Source: Aurelia coerulea
Taxonomy: Eukaryota; Cnidaria; Scyphozoa; Semaeostomeae; Ulmaridae
DNA length: 64,000 nt
Direction of reading: 5' to 3'
NCBI GenBank assembly: GCA_039566865.1
Contig: CM076961.1
Span: 2,735,501 to 2,799,500, forward strand
The notes beneath the pieces are model-generated. The model searched no databases, was not told the origin of the DNA, and saw nothing but the letters and a program-made list of their open reading frames with translations. The position numbers and the translations under genes were made by a program. Positions 27,601 to 32,311 of the stretch are shown here, in pieces (position 1 is the stretch's first letter; each line of letters starts with the position of its first letter).

Positions 27601-28483
27601 TACTCAGTCCCATTACTTATGACCTGGAGCCTCTTGTTTCCCTGTGCTCAATAACTTGATGATGGCGCTTTGGTCTAGACTGATTATATGTTCGTAGGTT
27701 ATCGCTATTGATAGGCTGATGGACGCTATAACTACGACTCATGGACTTACGCTTCCAGAAACGGACATGACCTAAATGATCTGCTATTTTTTCTCAAAAC
27801 CACCGACCCTAAAATGCCTCAAAAAGTGGTTATCCTGGAGTGCTACACTGCAAAACAAACTATCAGTACTTAGATGAATGTTTCTTCAAGCTATTAAGGC
27901 AAAAAAGTCTTACCTATAAGTGCTATTTTGGTTATTTGGAGGCGCAAAAGATCTCGTAAATTCGCTCGTTACTTTGAGATTTTGATCGTTGCGGCAGTTC
28001 AGTCCAACGCGTTGTTCGAACGCTTTTGTTTGCCTTTGGCGGGAAGTTTGAATTGAAGAAGAATCAGCCAATCCCATCAAGTTATCTCAAGTCTTGCATC
28101 CTGATTGGTCCAGGAACAAATTTGTTCCTGGCGAGAATTTTTTTGCCGTTTTGAGAAGAGTTAGTCCATAAGGCCCTCAACTGGAGCGACAACAACAACA
28201 TTAATTCACTTCAATTAGATGAGCGTAAGCTGAGGGTCCTTATGTAGTGAGGCTAGCTTTGGTCAACAGCAAGGTTTACCGCAGGGATACAAGGGACTCA
28301 TCGTCATAAGTCTAACCCAGATCCTTTTCATACTCAAGGTTCATAAACTTCTGTATTGAGAATGACGGATACAAAGGCTGTGTTTACACTGCTGACTGGG
28401 AAGAAAAGATTGCGGACGAGTTAGCTGTAGCTGGACGAAAACAAGCAGATGAGGAAGAACAGCTTGGAAAATGGAGAAAGTAA
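237..28483 (+). CDS. Gene A: MOV10-like SF1 RNA helicase, 5' end outside window (16 visible exons)
   Basis: This gene model joins exons 237-621, 2105-2417, 4848-5110, 5959-6274, 9100-9257, 10723-10920, 12499-12646, 17265-17438, 18785-18885, 19952-20147, (21587-21649, optional), 23016-23321, 24772-25047, 26092-26280, 26924-27078 and 28339-28483. Every junction is GT-AG and the frame stays open to TAA at 28481, giving about 1127 residues from the window edge. Helicase motifs appear in the order expected for MOV10/UPF1-like superfamily 1: GPPGTGKT (I), APSNYAADL (Ia), [10 protein letters not shown] (II), GDPKQLGP (III), NYRSH (IV), EEFQGDERR (V) and FNVAITRAQ (VI). MOV10 proteins unwind RNA 5'-to-3' and act in small-RNA silencing and retroelement control; that role is inferred from the family. 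The first visible exon encodes the last of the N-terminal modules seen in gene B. One exon (92 residues) is identical to gene B at 73 positions by my count. The true start lies left of base 1. Confidence 0.88.
685..1408. mobile_element. Palindromic MITE in gene A intron, family shared with gene B intron 1
   Basis: Left end reads taccaggtgaataaaa and the interior matches the element at 38262-38983 in gene B, including a shared gtgttaatctaccagtcaaagg and a right arm with ctaccaaacaaaattt. A roughly 65-base piece beginning taccagtttggcggtctgtg is duplicated in tandem between about 709 and 845. The right end is lost at a second repeat with gacttgccccaagtcta. Confidence 0.65.
1409..2104. other. 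Gene A intron remainder, no gene seen
   Basis: Starts with a fragment resembling the end of the 12211-12460 element (agacttgccccaagtcta). The rest is AT-rich intron in which I see no coding sequence. Confidence 0.5.
2105..2417 (+). CDS. Gene A exon: acidic linker and start of MOV10 core
   Basis: Acceptor ctaacag ending at 2104, donor gtaaca at 2418. The junction codon AG+A encodes Arg exactly as in gene B. Encodes EELAANRNG, an acidic stretch, then a beta-rich segment ending in IKQGKK. It aligns with gene B exon 40394-40646 and carries a longer acidic insert. Confidence 0.88.
2776..2990. mobile_element. MITE fragment related to the TTAA element at 26364-26677
   Basis: Begins aaaggggctccgtcgcc. 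Its interior (ttagtgaagtacaatgat, gatatcacctttcaaag) is the reverse complement of the interior of 26364-26677. Only one end is recognisable here. Confidence 0.6.
3010..4385 (+). pseudogene. Decayed LINE reverse-transcriptase 3' remnant, split by a hAT-like MITE
   Basis: Translation from about 3028 gives [14 protein letters not shown] and [18 protein letters not shown], which parallel the RT C-terminal region of the LINE at 6362-7859 ([18 protein letters not shown]). Stops and frame shifts follow. The tail resumes after 4103 and runs into an AT-rich 3' end with a taatgataatgata repeat near 4385. CR1/L2-like affinity is by comparison with the other copies in this window. Confidence 0.65.
3418..4095. 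mobile_element. hAT-like non-autonomous element inside LINE remnant
   Basis: Ends are CAGGGGCGAAGC and GCTACGCCCCTG, imperfect terminal inverted repeats of the common hAT type. Flanks are tagatgct (3410-3417) and tagatgcg (4096-4103), an 8-bp target duplication with one mismatch. Length 678 bp, no transposase frame seen. Confidence 0.75.
4545..4800. mobile_element. Palindromic MITE
   Basis: Left arm atctccattaaagcgaatca with cagcgatcgtcagcgatcg; right arm tacgattcgctgtgatggagat. Sits about 50 bases before the gene A exon at 4848. Confidence 0.55.
4848..5110 (+). CDS. Gene A exon: MOV10 N-terminal beta domain
   Basis: Acceptor tattttag at 4847, donor gtaagg at 5111. The exon is in phase 0 at the left and phase 2 at the right, identical to gene B 41004-41269. 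The core pattern LYYRSKCIG...FKIGKE.F.I.RFL matches the paralogue, and both have a conserved IFPTEP or IMPTEP motif. Confidence 0.88.
5111..5958. other. Gene A intron, low-information sequence
   Basis: Contains a C-rich repeat around 5405-5545 resembling 56400-56550 (cccataacccgggcag type). I see no gene here; a 133-codon open frame at 5622-6023 is hydrophobic and ignores the splice acceptor at 5958. Confidence 0.5.
5959..6274 (+). CDS. Gene A exon: YFEELQWE segment
   Basis: Acceptor tttccacag at 5958, donor gtaagt at 6275. Contains the MOV10 signature [13 protein letters not shown], which precedes the 1B region in this family. Phases match gene B 42644-42902. A composite DNA element begins at 6294, only 20 bases into the downstream intron. 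Confidence 0.9.
6294..8190. mobile_element. DNA element with ~110-bp inverted repeats and 7-bp TSD, carrying a LINE
   Basis: Both ends read catgagcgataggacaccaa into the element, and homology between the arms continues for about 110 bases (6294-6402 versus about 8082-8190). Flanks are perfect ctaacat duplications at 6287-6293 and 8191-8197. The interior between about 6403 and 7985 is a LINE 3' portion. The right arm also retains an inner hairpin (gaaattttcagtaatgag / cactactgaaaatttc) near 8018-8061. Confidence 0.8.
6362..7859 (+). pseudogene. 5'-truncated CR1/L2-like LINE reverse transcriptase with one frameshift
   Basis: Open frames 6362-7339 and 7329-7859 together form an [36 protein letters not shown] (the usual AFD is changed to AYA), [19 protein letters not shown] and FADDN, then the C-terminal RSHR-type region [18 protein letters not shown]. 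The frame changes once near 7330. The endonuclease is missing. The 3' tail (7860-7985) ends in a tttatgatttatgattt repeat, typical of CR1/L2 LINEs. It sits inside the inverted-repeat element 6294-8190. Confidence 0.85.
8267..8320. mobile_element. Single end of a hAT-like TAGACTCATTACATAAG element
   Basis: ctagactcattacataagtc matches in reverse complement the end at 15831-15857 and resembles the end at 12711. No matching second end was found nearby. Confidence 0.5.
8640..8995 (-). repeat. Unclassified dispersed repeat family, copy 1
   Basis: The reverse complement shares the blocks acgataccatggggagcga and gacaatgactaccccatggc with copies at about 10300-10530, 20310-20645 and 45005-45200. Paired ctgtttcacatcagatg and catctgatgtgaaacgg segments form a hairpin at one end (8688-8795). 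Confidence 0.6.
9100..9257 (+). CDS. Gene A exon: [10 protein letters not shown] beta-barrel segment
   Basis: Acceptor cctcttag at 9099, donor gtttct at 9258. Begins [15 protein letters not shown], the stalk/1B-type segment typical of MOV10/UPF1 helicases. It lacks the internal tandem duplication seen in the gene B counterpart. Confidence 0.88.
9258..10164. other. Gene A intron, AT-rich, nothing recognised
   Basis: No coding motif or clear inverted repeat was found. Short open frames here lack codon structure. Confidence 0.4.
10165..10656. repeat. Direct ~110-bp repeats flanking an unclassified repeat copy
   Basis: Segments 10165-10277 and 10545-10656 are nearly identical (share tcataaatattgaaaatagt and cgatttatcgtggcctgtca). 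Between them lies another copy of the dispersed family (caaggacgatgccacgagga). The direct repeats may mark a duplication or unequal exchange around an insertion. Confidence 0.6.
10723..10920 (+). CDS. Gene A exon: pre-helicase segment
   Basis: Acceptor cttttgcag at 10722, donor gtaagg at 10921. Encodes a segment with [17 protein letters not shown] and ends ENALANIR, matching gene B 46698-46892 ([17 protein letters not shown] ... IVENIR). Confidence 0.88.
10955..11925 (-). mobile_element. 5'-truncated LINE 3' end, split by a MITE
   Basis: 10955-11023 and 11621-11925 match the 3' end of the LINE at 12785-15826 (shared ttaaggagg/ttgccctt block, and ccttttcttgggtag parallel to ctttttcttgggtag at about 13100). 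The direction is minus. A TA-flanked MITE at 11026-11618 interrupts it. Confidence 0.7.
11026..11618. mobile_element. Mariner-like MITE (593 bp) with TA flanks
   Basis: Ends CAGGGTGTCCCAAAATAATT and its imperfect inverse before ACACCCTG, flanked by TA at 11024-11025 and 11619-11620. Arms are long inverted repeats (ttgcttgaagattgcgac / gcaatcttcaggcaaac). No transposase. Confidence 0.8.
12211..12460. mobile_element. 250-bp MITE with ~118-bp inverted arms and 9-bp TSD
   Basis: Ends tagacttgctccaagtct and agacttggagcaagtcta. Arms match for about 118 bases apart from a small internal repeat (aatagcgctaaagt) in the left arm. Perfect 9-bp flanks taacttact at 12202-12210 and 12461-12469 suggest a Mutator-type insertion. 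It sits 38 bases upstream of the gene A Walker A exon. Confidence 0.8.
12499..12646 (+). CDS. Gene A exon: helicase motif Q/I (Walker A)
   Basis: Acceptor ttgacag at 12498, donor gtgagt at 12647. Encodes the Q-motif-like NEQQLTAV and Walker [12 protein letters not shown] 250-bp inverted-repeat element ends only 38 bases before this exon. Confidence 0.93.
12988..14165 (-). pseudogene. LINE ORF2 part 2: RT palm and C-terminus
   Basis: 13476-14090 holds [26 protein letters not shown] and TKYLGVQID. After a second frame change near 13520 the sequence continues to the stop at 12988 with [15 protein letters not shown] and [15 protein letters not shown]. Confidence 0.85.
14147..15812 (-). pseudogene. 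LINE ORF2 part 1: endonuclease and RT fingers
   Basis: Endonuclease residues are visible (Glu in LNETKLD, Asp/Asn in GDTNCD, SDH). The RT start [13 protein letters not shown] is followed by [18 protein letters not shown]. The frame ends with a stop shortly after GQSAYLRL, where the next part continues in another frame. Confidence 0.85.
15985..16412. mobile_element. Palindromic MITE, TTAAAGGACAAGTC type
   Basis: Left gttaaaggacaagtctgggg and right ccccggacttgtcctttaaa are inverted repeats. A related end (cttaaagagcaagtccgggg) occurs at about 54605. Confidence 0.6.
16730..17132. mobile_element. Palindromic MITE, CCCCGCATATAAGAACC type
   Basis: Left taccccgcatataagaacct and right aggttcttatatgcgggg. 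Additional internal taagaacct(g/a)tttcag units are repeated in both arms. Lies in the intron before the gene A motif Ia exon. Confidence 0.65.
17265..17438 (+). CDS. Gene A exon: helicase motif Ia
   Basis: Acceptor gctttccag at 17264, donor gtaagt at 17439. Encodes [19 protein letters not shown], motif Ia of MOV10-like SF1 helicases. Phase 0 on both sides, 58 codons, as in gene B 50432-50605. Confidence 0.93.
17490..17740 (+). mobile_element. RTE-like LINE 3' fragment with (CA)n tail
   Basis: 17518-17715 encodes [20 protein letters not shown], then [16 protein letters not shown] and [10 protein letters not shown], the characteristic C-terminus of RTE/BovB-type reverse transcriptases. An (AC)n run at 17715-17738 follows directly. 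The rest of the element is absent (5' truncation). Confidence 0.85.
18361..18590. mobile_element. MITE related to the 6294-8190 inverted-repeat element
   Basis: ggacaccaagtgtgtatcag and gtgagccaccttatcacc resemble the arms of the element at 6294-8190 (ggacaccaaatgtgtgaaag; gtgatccaccttatcgc). Diverged, boundaries uncertain. Confidence 0.5.
18785..18885 (+). CDS. Gene A exon: CTMTTAGR segment (motif Ib region)
   Basis: Acceptor acctgcag at 18784, donor gtaagc at 18886. Short exon ending with [13 protein letters not shown], the conserved segment just before the Walker B exon. The gene B counterpart at 51968-52065 is one codon shorter. Confidence 0.9.
19425..19889. mobile_element. Mariner-like palindromic MITE with TA flanks
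   Basis: Ends CCGGTTGAACCAGAAAAAG and CTTTGGTGCACCTGG, flanked by TA at 19423-19424 and 19890-19891. Related to the element from 41395 (shared gtttgcttgaca, gcaaaatgactgaaaaaggc). It sits 62 bases before the gene A DECGQ exon. Confidence 0.65.
19952..20147 (+). CDS. Gene A exon: Walker B DECGQ and motif III
   Basis: Acceptor cgtttag at 19951, donor gtaaga at 20148. Contains [16 protein letters not shown] (motif II) and [11 protein letters not shown] (motif III), both intact, supporting an active ATPase. Confidence 0.94.
20310..20645 (+). repeat. Unclassified dispersed repeat family, copy 3
   Basis: acgataccagggggagcga and acaatgactaccccatggcc match copy 1 in reverse complement. It ends with gacatctaatatgaaacag, the hairpin partner seen in copy 1. 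Confidence 0.6.
21010..21232. mobile_element. Decayed mariner-like MITE
   Basis: Left gtgtccctaaaaaacgcaac pairs with right gttgcattttctgggacacc. The right end ggacacccggta is intact while the left terminal bases are degraded. Confidence 0.5.
21587..21649 (+). CDS. Gene A possible cassette exon (charged 21-residue insert)
   Basis: A 63-base segment bounded by ctcatag and gtgaga, open in phase 0 and divisible by three. It would encode a highly charged stretch ([19 protein letters not shown]) between motif III and the SLLERLM exon. Gene B has no corresponding exon, and skipping it keeps the frame, so it could be an alternative exon or a chance match. Confidence 0.45.
21650..22129. other. Gene A intron, nothing recognised
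   Basis: AT-rich intron between the optional charged exon and a SINE. No motif or inverted repeat identified. Confidence 0.4.
22130..22490 (-). repeat. tRNA-derived SINE, interrupted copy
   Basis: On the minus strand the right part has A-box-like tggcgcagtgatgtaatcc and a degraded B box (gagtttgattcc). The body matches the copy at 50201-50386 (agcgccaggcactggga, caagtggtggggcc). About 150 bases starting near 22258, ending in ccccatacgcttatggg, are an inserted element resembling ends at 40030-40220. Confidence 0.65.
23016..23321 (+). CDS. Gene A exon: SLLERLM linker and NYRSH motif
   Basis: Acceptor atttccag at 23015, donor gtaagt at 23322. Begins [12 protein letters not shown], continues through a variable acidic/serine-rich linker, and ends with [16 protein letters not shown] (motif IV, RecA2). 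The linker differs strongly from the gene B exon at 54317-54577, while both ends are conserved. Confidence 0.93.
23366..23848. mobile_element. Palindromic MITE with ~8-bp TSD
   Basis: Left ggcatgttgtaaaaaccgga and right tccggtttttacaacatgcc are near-perfect, and homology continues through ccctaagaccctagg. Flanks tctgattg (23358-23365) and tctgcttg (23849-23856) match at 7 of 8. It begins 44 bases after the NYRSH exon of gene A. Confidence 0.7.
24347..24682. mobile_element. Palindromic MITE
   Basis: Left tgggcgatatgaagaagctc plus agttaggcccaataacg; right cgttatttggcctaactga and cttcatatcaccca. Arms are about 40 bases. Target duplication not resolved. Confidence 0.6.
24772..25047 (+). CDS. Gene A exon: RecA2 core [15 protein letters not shown]
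   Basis: Acceptor tttcaacag at 24771, donor gttagt at 25048. 92 codons containing [20 protein letters not shown] and [10 protein letters not shown], typical of MOV10 RecA2. I count 73 of 92 residues identical to gene B exon 55474-55749. Confidence 0.94.
25073..25448 (-). mobile_element. Hairpin element, ACTAACCGGTTTTG family, copy in gene A
   Basis: Reverse-complement copy of 39323-39698. Holds a long hairpin: ctaaccggttttgttg ... aaaatataaagtcctcgg facing its complement, ending ctggttagtatgcgcat. It starts 26 bases after the splice donor at 25048. Confidence 0.7.
25613..26054. mobile_element. Near-perfect 442-bp foldback (arms ~210 bp)
   Basis: Left ggtttaaccaagggtgctag and right ctagcacccttggttaaacc. 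The arms stay nearly identical through long stretches, so both strands encode almost the same open peptide ([19 protein letters not shown]). The loop contains further copies of ccttccttctgcgaa. It lies 37 bases upstream of the motif V exon of gene A. No clear target duplication. Confidence 0.85.
26092..26280 (+). CDS. Gene A exon: helicase motif V
   Basis: Acceptor aatttcag at 26091, donor gtaaga at 26281. Encodes [19 protein letters not shown] (motif V) and GFLCNPK. Follows a 442-bp foldback that ends 37 bases before the exon. Confidence 0.93.
26364..26677. mobile_element. TTAA-flanked piggyBac-like MITE (314 bp)
   Basis: TTAA at 26360-26363 and 26678-26681. Ends agaggctccgtcgtcaaaa and its imperfect inverse gtttggtgacggagcccc. 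No transposase. Related fragment at 2776-2990. Confidence 0.75.
26924..27078 (+). CDS. Gene A exon: helicase motif VI
   Basis: Acceptor cttctag at 26923, donor gtaagt at 27079. Encodes [19 protein letters not shown] (motif VI with the arginine finger) followed by a charged linker about 22 residues longer than in gene B. Confidence 0.93.
27675..28255. mobile_element. hAT-like 581-bp element, copy 1, perfect 8-bp TSD
   Basis: Starts ctagactgattatatgttcg and ends cttatgtagtgaggcta. Flanked by perfect gctttggt duplications at 27667-27674 and 28256-28263. Nearly identical to 63142-63723. Short imperfect terminal inverted repeats (TAGaCTgA / TAGCCTCA). No transposase frame. Confidence 0.88.
28339..28483 (+). 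CDS. Gene A terminal exon
   Basis: Acceptor actcaag at 28338. Completes a Glu codon, encodes a [11 protein letters not shown] C-terminus shared with gene B (GYRGCQY), then a charged helix and TAA at 28481. AATAAA signals follow within 60 bases. Confidence 0.9.
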
Positions 28484-28520
28484 ATGAACAGGCAGACAAA
28501 AGGAAGCACGAAACCGCGAA

Positions 28521-28543
28521 AATAAACGTTTTTATTCAATAAA
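28521..28543 (+). terminator. Poly(A) signals of gene A
   Basis: Two AATAAA hexamers at 28521-28526 and 28538-28543 lie 38-60 bases after the gene A stop codon. This is the expected arrangement for a short 3' UTR. Confidence 0.6.
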
Positions 28544-29265
28544 ATGACAATGTAGTTTGAAGACACAAGTTGAAAATGAAGACATCATACTCAAGGTTAG
28601 ATACTTATCGTAATTTGACCGAGGGGGTACGCACTTGTATAAGGTATATAAAAAGCGCTACGGGTCGAAAATTTTAATTTTCTCTGAATCAAAAGGTCTG
28701 ACATAAATGAGGCAGTGATCGTCTGAAAGCTCAACTCCTGTGCTTTCATTTGATGTATGATATTTGCAAAATATTGCTTTATTTCATATATAATTCTTTT
28801 AGGGAGGGTTGCCCTTTAGCAGAAGCTGGTTTTCAAGGGGCTCTGCGAAGCTGGTTTGAATGGACTCTGTATTTGTCTGATAACCTATTTAAAACGACGG
28901 TAGACTCTAATTTTTATTAGAGAATATTTTTTTGCTCAAAAATGATAAACGAAATAATAAATGTAACAGAGAAGGCCCTGTCTCTTTCTTGCTGGCTTTT
29001 ATCTGGCATCCATAATTGCAGTAGTGTAGCACTATGAATAAATTTCTACAGCTTTATTTCCCAGACAAGTTTCATTACATTCATTGAAAAGGATCCCCAT
29101 ATATAACCGTTTGAAGAACTTCACGAAAATTTTCTGATTTTTATCAATCAAATTTGAAGATACAAGGCAAGTGTTTCAAAGCGTTGTGTTGCATTTATAT
29201 TATATTATATATTATATATATTATATATTATATTATGTACTTCAAAGTTTCAAAGGGTACTTCAT
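28544..29265. other. Intergenic region downstream of gene A
   Basis: Contains the LINE-tail fragment and an AT microsatellite (about 29200-29238, tatat/attat units). No gene seen. Confidence 0.5.
28797..28860 (-). repeat. LINE 3'-tail fragment
   Basis: agggagggttgcccttta and ttttcaaggggctc match the 3' end of the LINE at about 12805-12855. Only the tail is present. Confidence 0.5.
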
Positions 29266-29465
29266 TATTGCGAAGGTTCTTTATTATTGCAGATGTACAC
29301 ACATGACACAATCAAATAGTCTGAGTTTAATATTCGTGTTCTATATCTCACTCAACTTCTTCCTACAAACTTCAGCCATGAACTTCTAACCATGCTTTTT
29401 TACGCAAAGCATTATGGGAGCCATAAAACCTGCTCCCCAGCGACAATGGGCTGGGTTTCCGCACA
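29266..29465 (-). repeat. BEL/Pao 3' LTR
   Basis: 200 bp, in plus orientation from tattgcgaagg to tttccgcaca. It differs from the other LTR only at ggctggg versus ggccggg near 29451. Confidence 0.92.
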
Positions 29466-29483
29466 CACCCCCTCCCTGATTCA

Positions 29484-31750
29484 CTAGGAATCAAGCATAC
29501 CCTGGGTCTTCCACTGGGAATCCAATGCAGCAGCCCGGCGCGCAGGTCGACTGGGTGCAATGAGCGACGCATCCGGCGCAGGCCCCCCTAATTCATCATT
29601 CTGACTTTCTGCTTGCTCATTCTCATTCCTCACTTCAATTGGAAATAGCTTCTGAACAGGTCTAGATAATAAAAGAGGTTTCTTCATACCCTTTACTCGG
29701 ACTTTTGCTCCTCTAACTTCATTATCTTTACCTTTGATGCATTCTTGAACGACTCCTAGCTTCCAGTCATTGCGTTTCTTGAGACTGTCATCCCCTAAAA
29801 GAACAATATCACCAACTCTCACAAAGTTCTTACCGACTTTACTATCACTACGATGCTGCTCTCTAAGATTAACAAGATACTCACTTTTCCATCGTGACCA
29901 AAAATGTACCAACCTTTCCGTTAGATACTTATATCTGGCCCCTAAATCTTTTTCTTTGAAACCTTCTTCCTCTATAGGGTGATCTGGCAGAGAATTGATG
30001 TTTCTGCCATACAGCAAATGTGCAGGTGTAAGAATCTCTCCTTCTAATTCACTACTGACATATGTTAAAGGTCTTGCATTGAGAGTTCCTTCGATTTCAA
30101 CAAGAACTGTATATAGTTCATCATGGTTCAACCTAGCATTCCCCAACACCTTCTTCAAGCAACGTTTGGTAAGACCTACTAACCTTTCATAAAATCCACC
30201 CCAATTTGGCGCTCTCTCTAGAATGAACTTCCATTCAAGTTTCCATTCAACTTTCTTATGTTCTAACTCTGCTCTTACTTCAGGGTGACTGTAAAGTTGC
30301 TTCAGATTCTTTCCTGTTGTCTTAAATGTCTTTGCATTATCTGATATCATTAATACTGGTGTTCCTCTTCTTGCTGTGAATCTCCTAAAACATCTAAGAA
30401 ATGATGGGACTCCTAAATCACCTACTAGCTCCAAGTGTACTGCCCTACTTATGCAACATGTAAACAATGCAATGTAGTTTTTTACCATTTCTCCTCCCAA
30501 ACCCTTCACCAGGAGAGGCCCAGCAAAGTCTACCCCAACCCTAGAGAAAGGAGGTGCTTGTCTTACTCTGAACTCTGGTAAATCTGCTGTCACCGGCCTA
30601 TCATATGGCTTTCCTTCCTGTCTCCTACATGTCACACATCTGTGAAGTAAGAACTTAACCAACTGCCTACCTTTGGGAACCCAAAAGCGTGTTCTTAGCT
30701 CTGCCAGTGTTGCACTTACTCCACTGTGGTGCACAAATTTATGACAGTCTAAAATGATCATCTCTGTGAGCTTATGATACCTAGGCAATAAGATAGGATT
30801 TATTGTTTCCTGAGGGAGATCTGATCTACTTAGCCTTCCACGAGCTCTCAACATTCCATCATCTTCATAAACTCTCAATTCACGCACTAATTGCTGATAG
30901 TTCTTTTGCTGCTTCAGACCTTCTTGGGCTGACCTTATCCACAAAGATTCTGCATTTAAAAGCTCCTCTCTTCCTAAATTTCCAACTATCTTCTCACTCC
31001 CCCTCCTCTTTGCACCCAGGTTTCTAACAAATCTTACCACCAATGCTGTTACTCTGAGTAGTTTAAATATGCTACTGTATCCATTGATGTCAATCACATT
31101 TCCAACATTCCGAATCTCCTTCGCTTGCACAGCTAAAGTTGTGGCCTTCCTTTCACATTCAACACTCTCGTCCAAATCTTTCTCACTGTGCATAAACTCA
31201 GGCCACTCAAGAGAATTGTCAGTAAGGAACTGTGGTCCTTCCCACCAAAGCTTGCTCTCTTTTAAATATGCAGCCTTCATTCCCCTAGAGCCTATGTCTG
31301 CAGGGTTGATTTCTCCTGGGCAATGTCTCCATTCATTCTTTCTTGTGGCACTTAAAATCTCATTCACCCTTGATCTCACAAACTGCTTCCACTCTCCCTT
31401 ATTTTGGATCCACTGCAAGGCAGTCATACTGTCAGACCAATAATAACAATCTGTGATTTCTATGTGCGACTTAATGGCTTCTTTTGCTGTTTCCATTAGC
31501 TGTGCTAAGATCTTTGCTGCCATTAATTCTAATCTTGGAATGGTCATTGGCTTAAGTGGAGCTACTCTTGTCTTACTAGTAAGCAATGACGCTTTCAAAC
31601 CTTCATTTGTTTCAAACACTACATACACCATCGCACAGTATGCATCCTTACTGGCATCACAGAATCCATGAAGAGTTCCTTTCTGAATTGTCTTACCTTC
31701 ACTGCCTCCTTGCAGTGCAAACCTGTCTATGCTAATACAACCTGCCTTAC
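29484..31750 (-). CDS. BEL/Pao RNase H-integrase, second part
   Basis: Minus-strand frame continuing on the far side of the insert. RNase H-like start GFCDASKDAYCAMVYVVF and SDSMTALQWI; integrase zinc-binding HKFVHHSGVSATLAELRTR with CVTCRR; catalytic Asp in VGVDFAGPL, Asp in ISDNAKTF and Glu in GFYERLVGL; then a DUF5641-like tail (LLGDDSLKKRNDWKLGVVQE). No internal stops. It lacks its own ATG because the start of this frame lies in the inserted element. Confidence 0.92.
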
Positions 31751-31754
31751 TTAA

Positions 31755-32310
31755 AGAGCCACTGCTGACATATGTGCTTTGCGCCTGTGCGAATCCCACA
31801 ATGCATTGCTTCTTCGACTTTCTGGGTGTCTAAAAGTGTTTTTTGGCCTAGCATGTCAACATTATCGCGGATGTGGAAAGAAGCCTACCTCAATTCCACT
31901 GTTGCCTCCTCCATCATTATCTTCATCGCTTTCTTCTTGGACGGTCATGATGCGTGATCCGTAGATATGTGGATTATTTCCTGTCGTTCTTGTTGTTGTA
32001 CGGTTTAGTTTGCCATATCGAACAGTTCAAATACGAAGTTTAAATTACGAAAGTTAATGACGAGGCCATTTTGCCCTCCAGAGGACTGTATTTCAAATTA
32101 ACATAATAAAACAGACGCTATAAGTAAAGAGAGGGCCTATAGAATTGTGGTTAATACGTGTGAAATGTTCAGCTCTTGTTTTCAGCAATGACGGAAATGT
32201 AAAACAATAAACGATAATAAGCGCAAACTAAACATTGTTCTTCGTCGCCATTGGTGTTTACCTCCTTTCAATTTTTAAGCGCGCAAAGCACTTATGTCAG
32301 CAGTGGCTCT
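31755..32310. mobile_element. TTAA-flanked piggyBac-like MITE inside the BEL element
   Basis: TTAA at 31751-31754 and 32311-32314. Ends agagccactgctgacatatg and the inverse cttatgtcagcagtggctct, inverted repeats of about 30 bases including gtgctttgcgc. Without the insert and one TTAA the BEL reading frame would be continuous. 556 bp, no transposase seen. Confidence 0.88.
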
Positions 32311-32311
32311 T

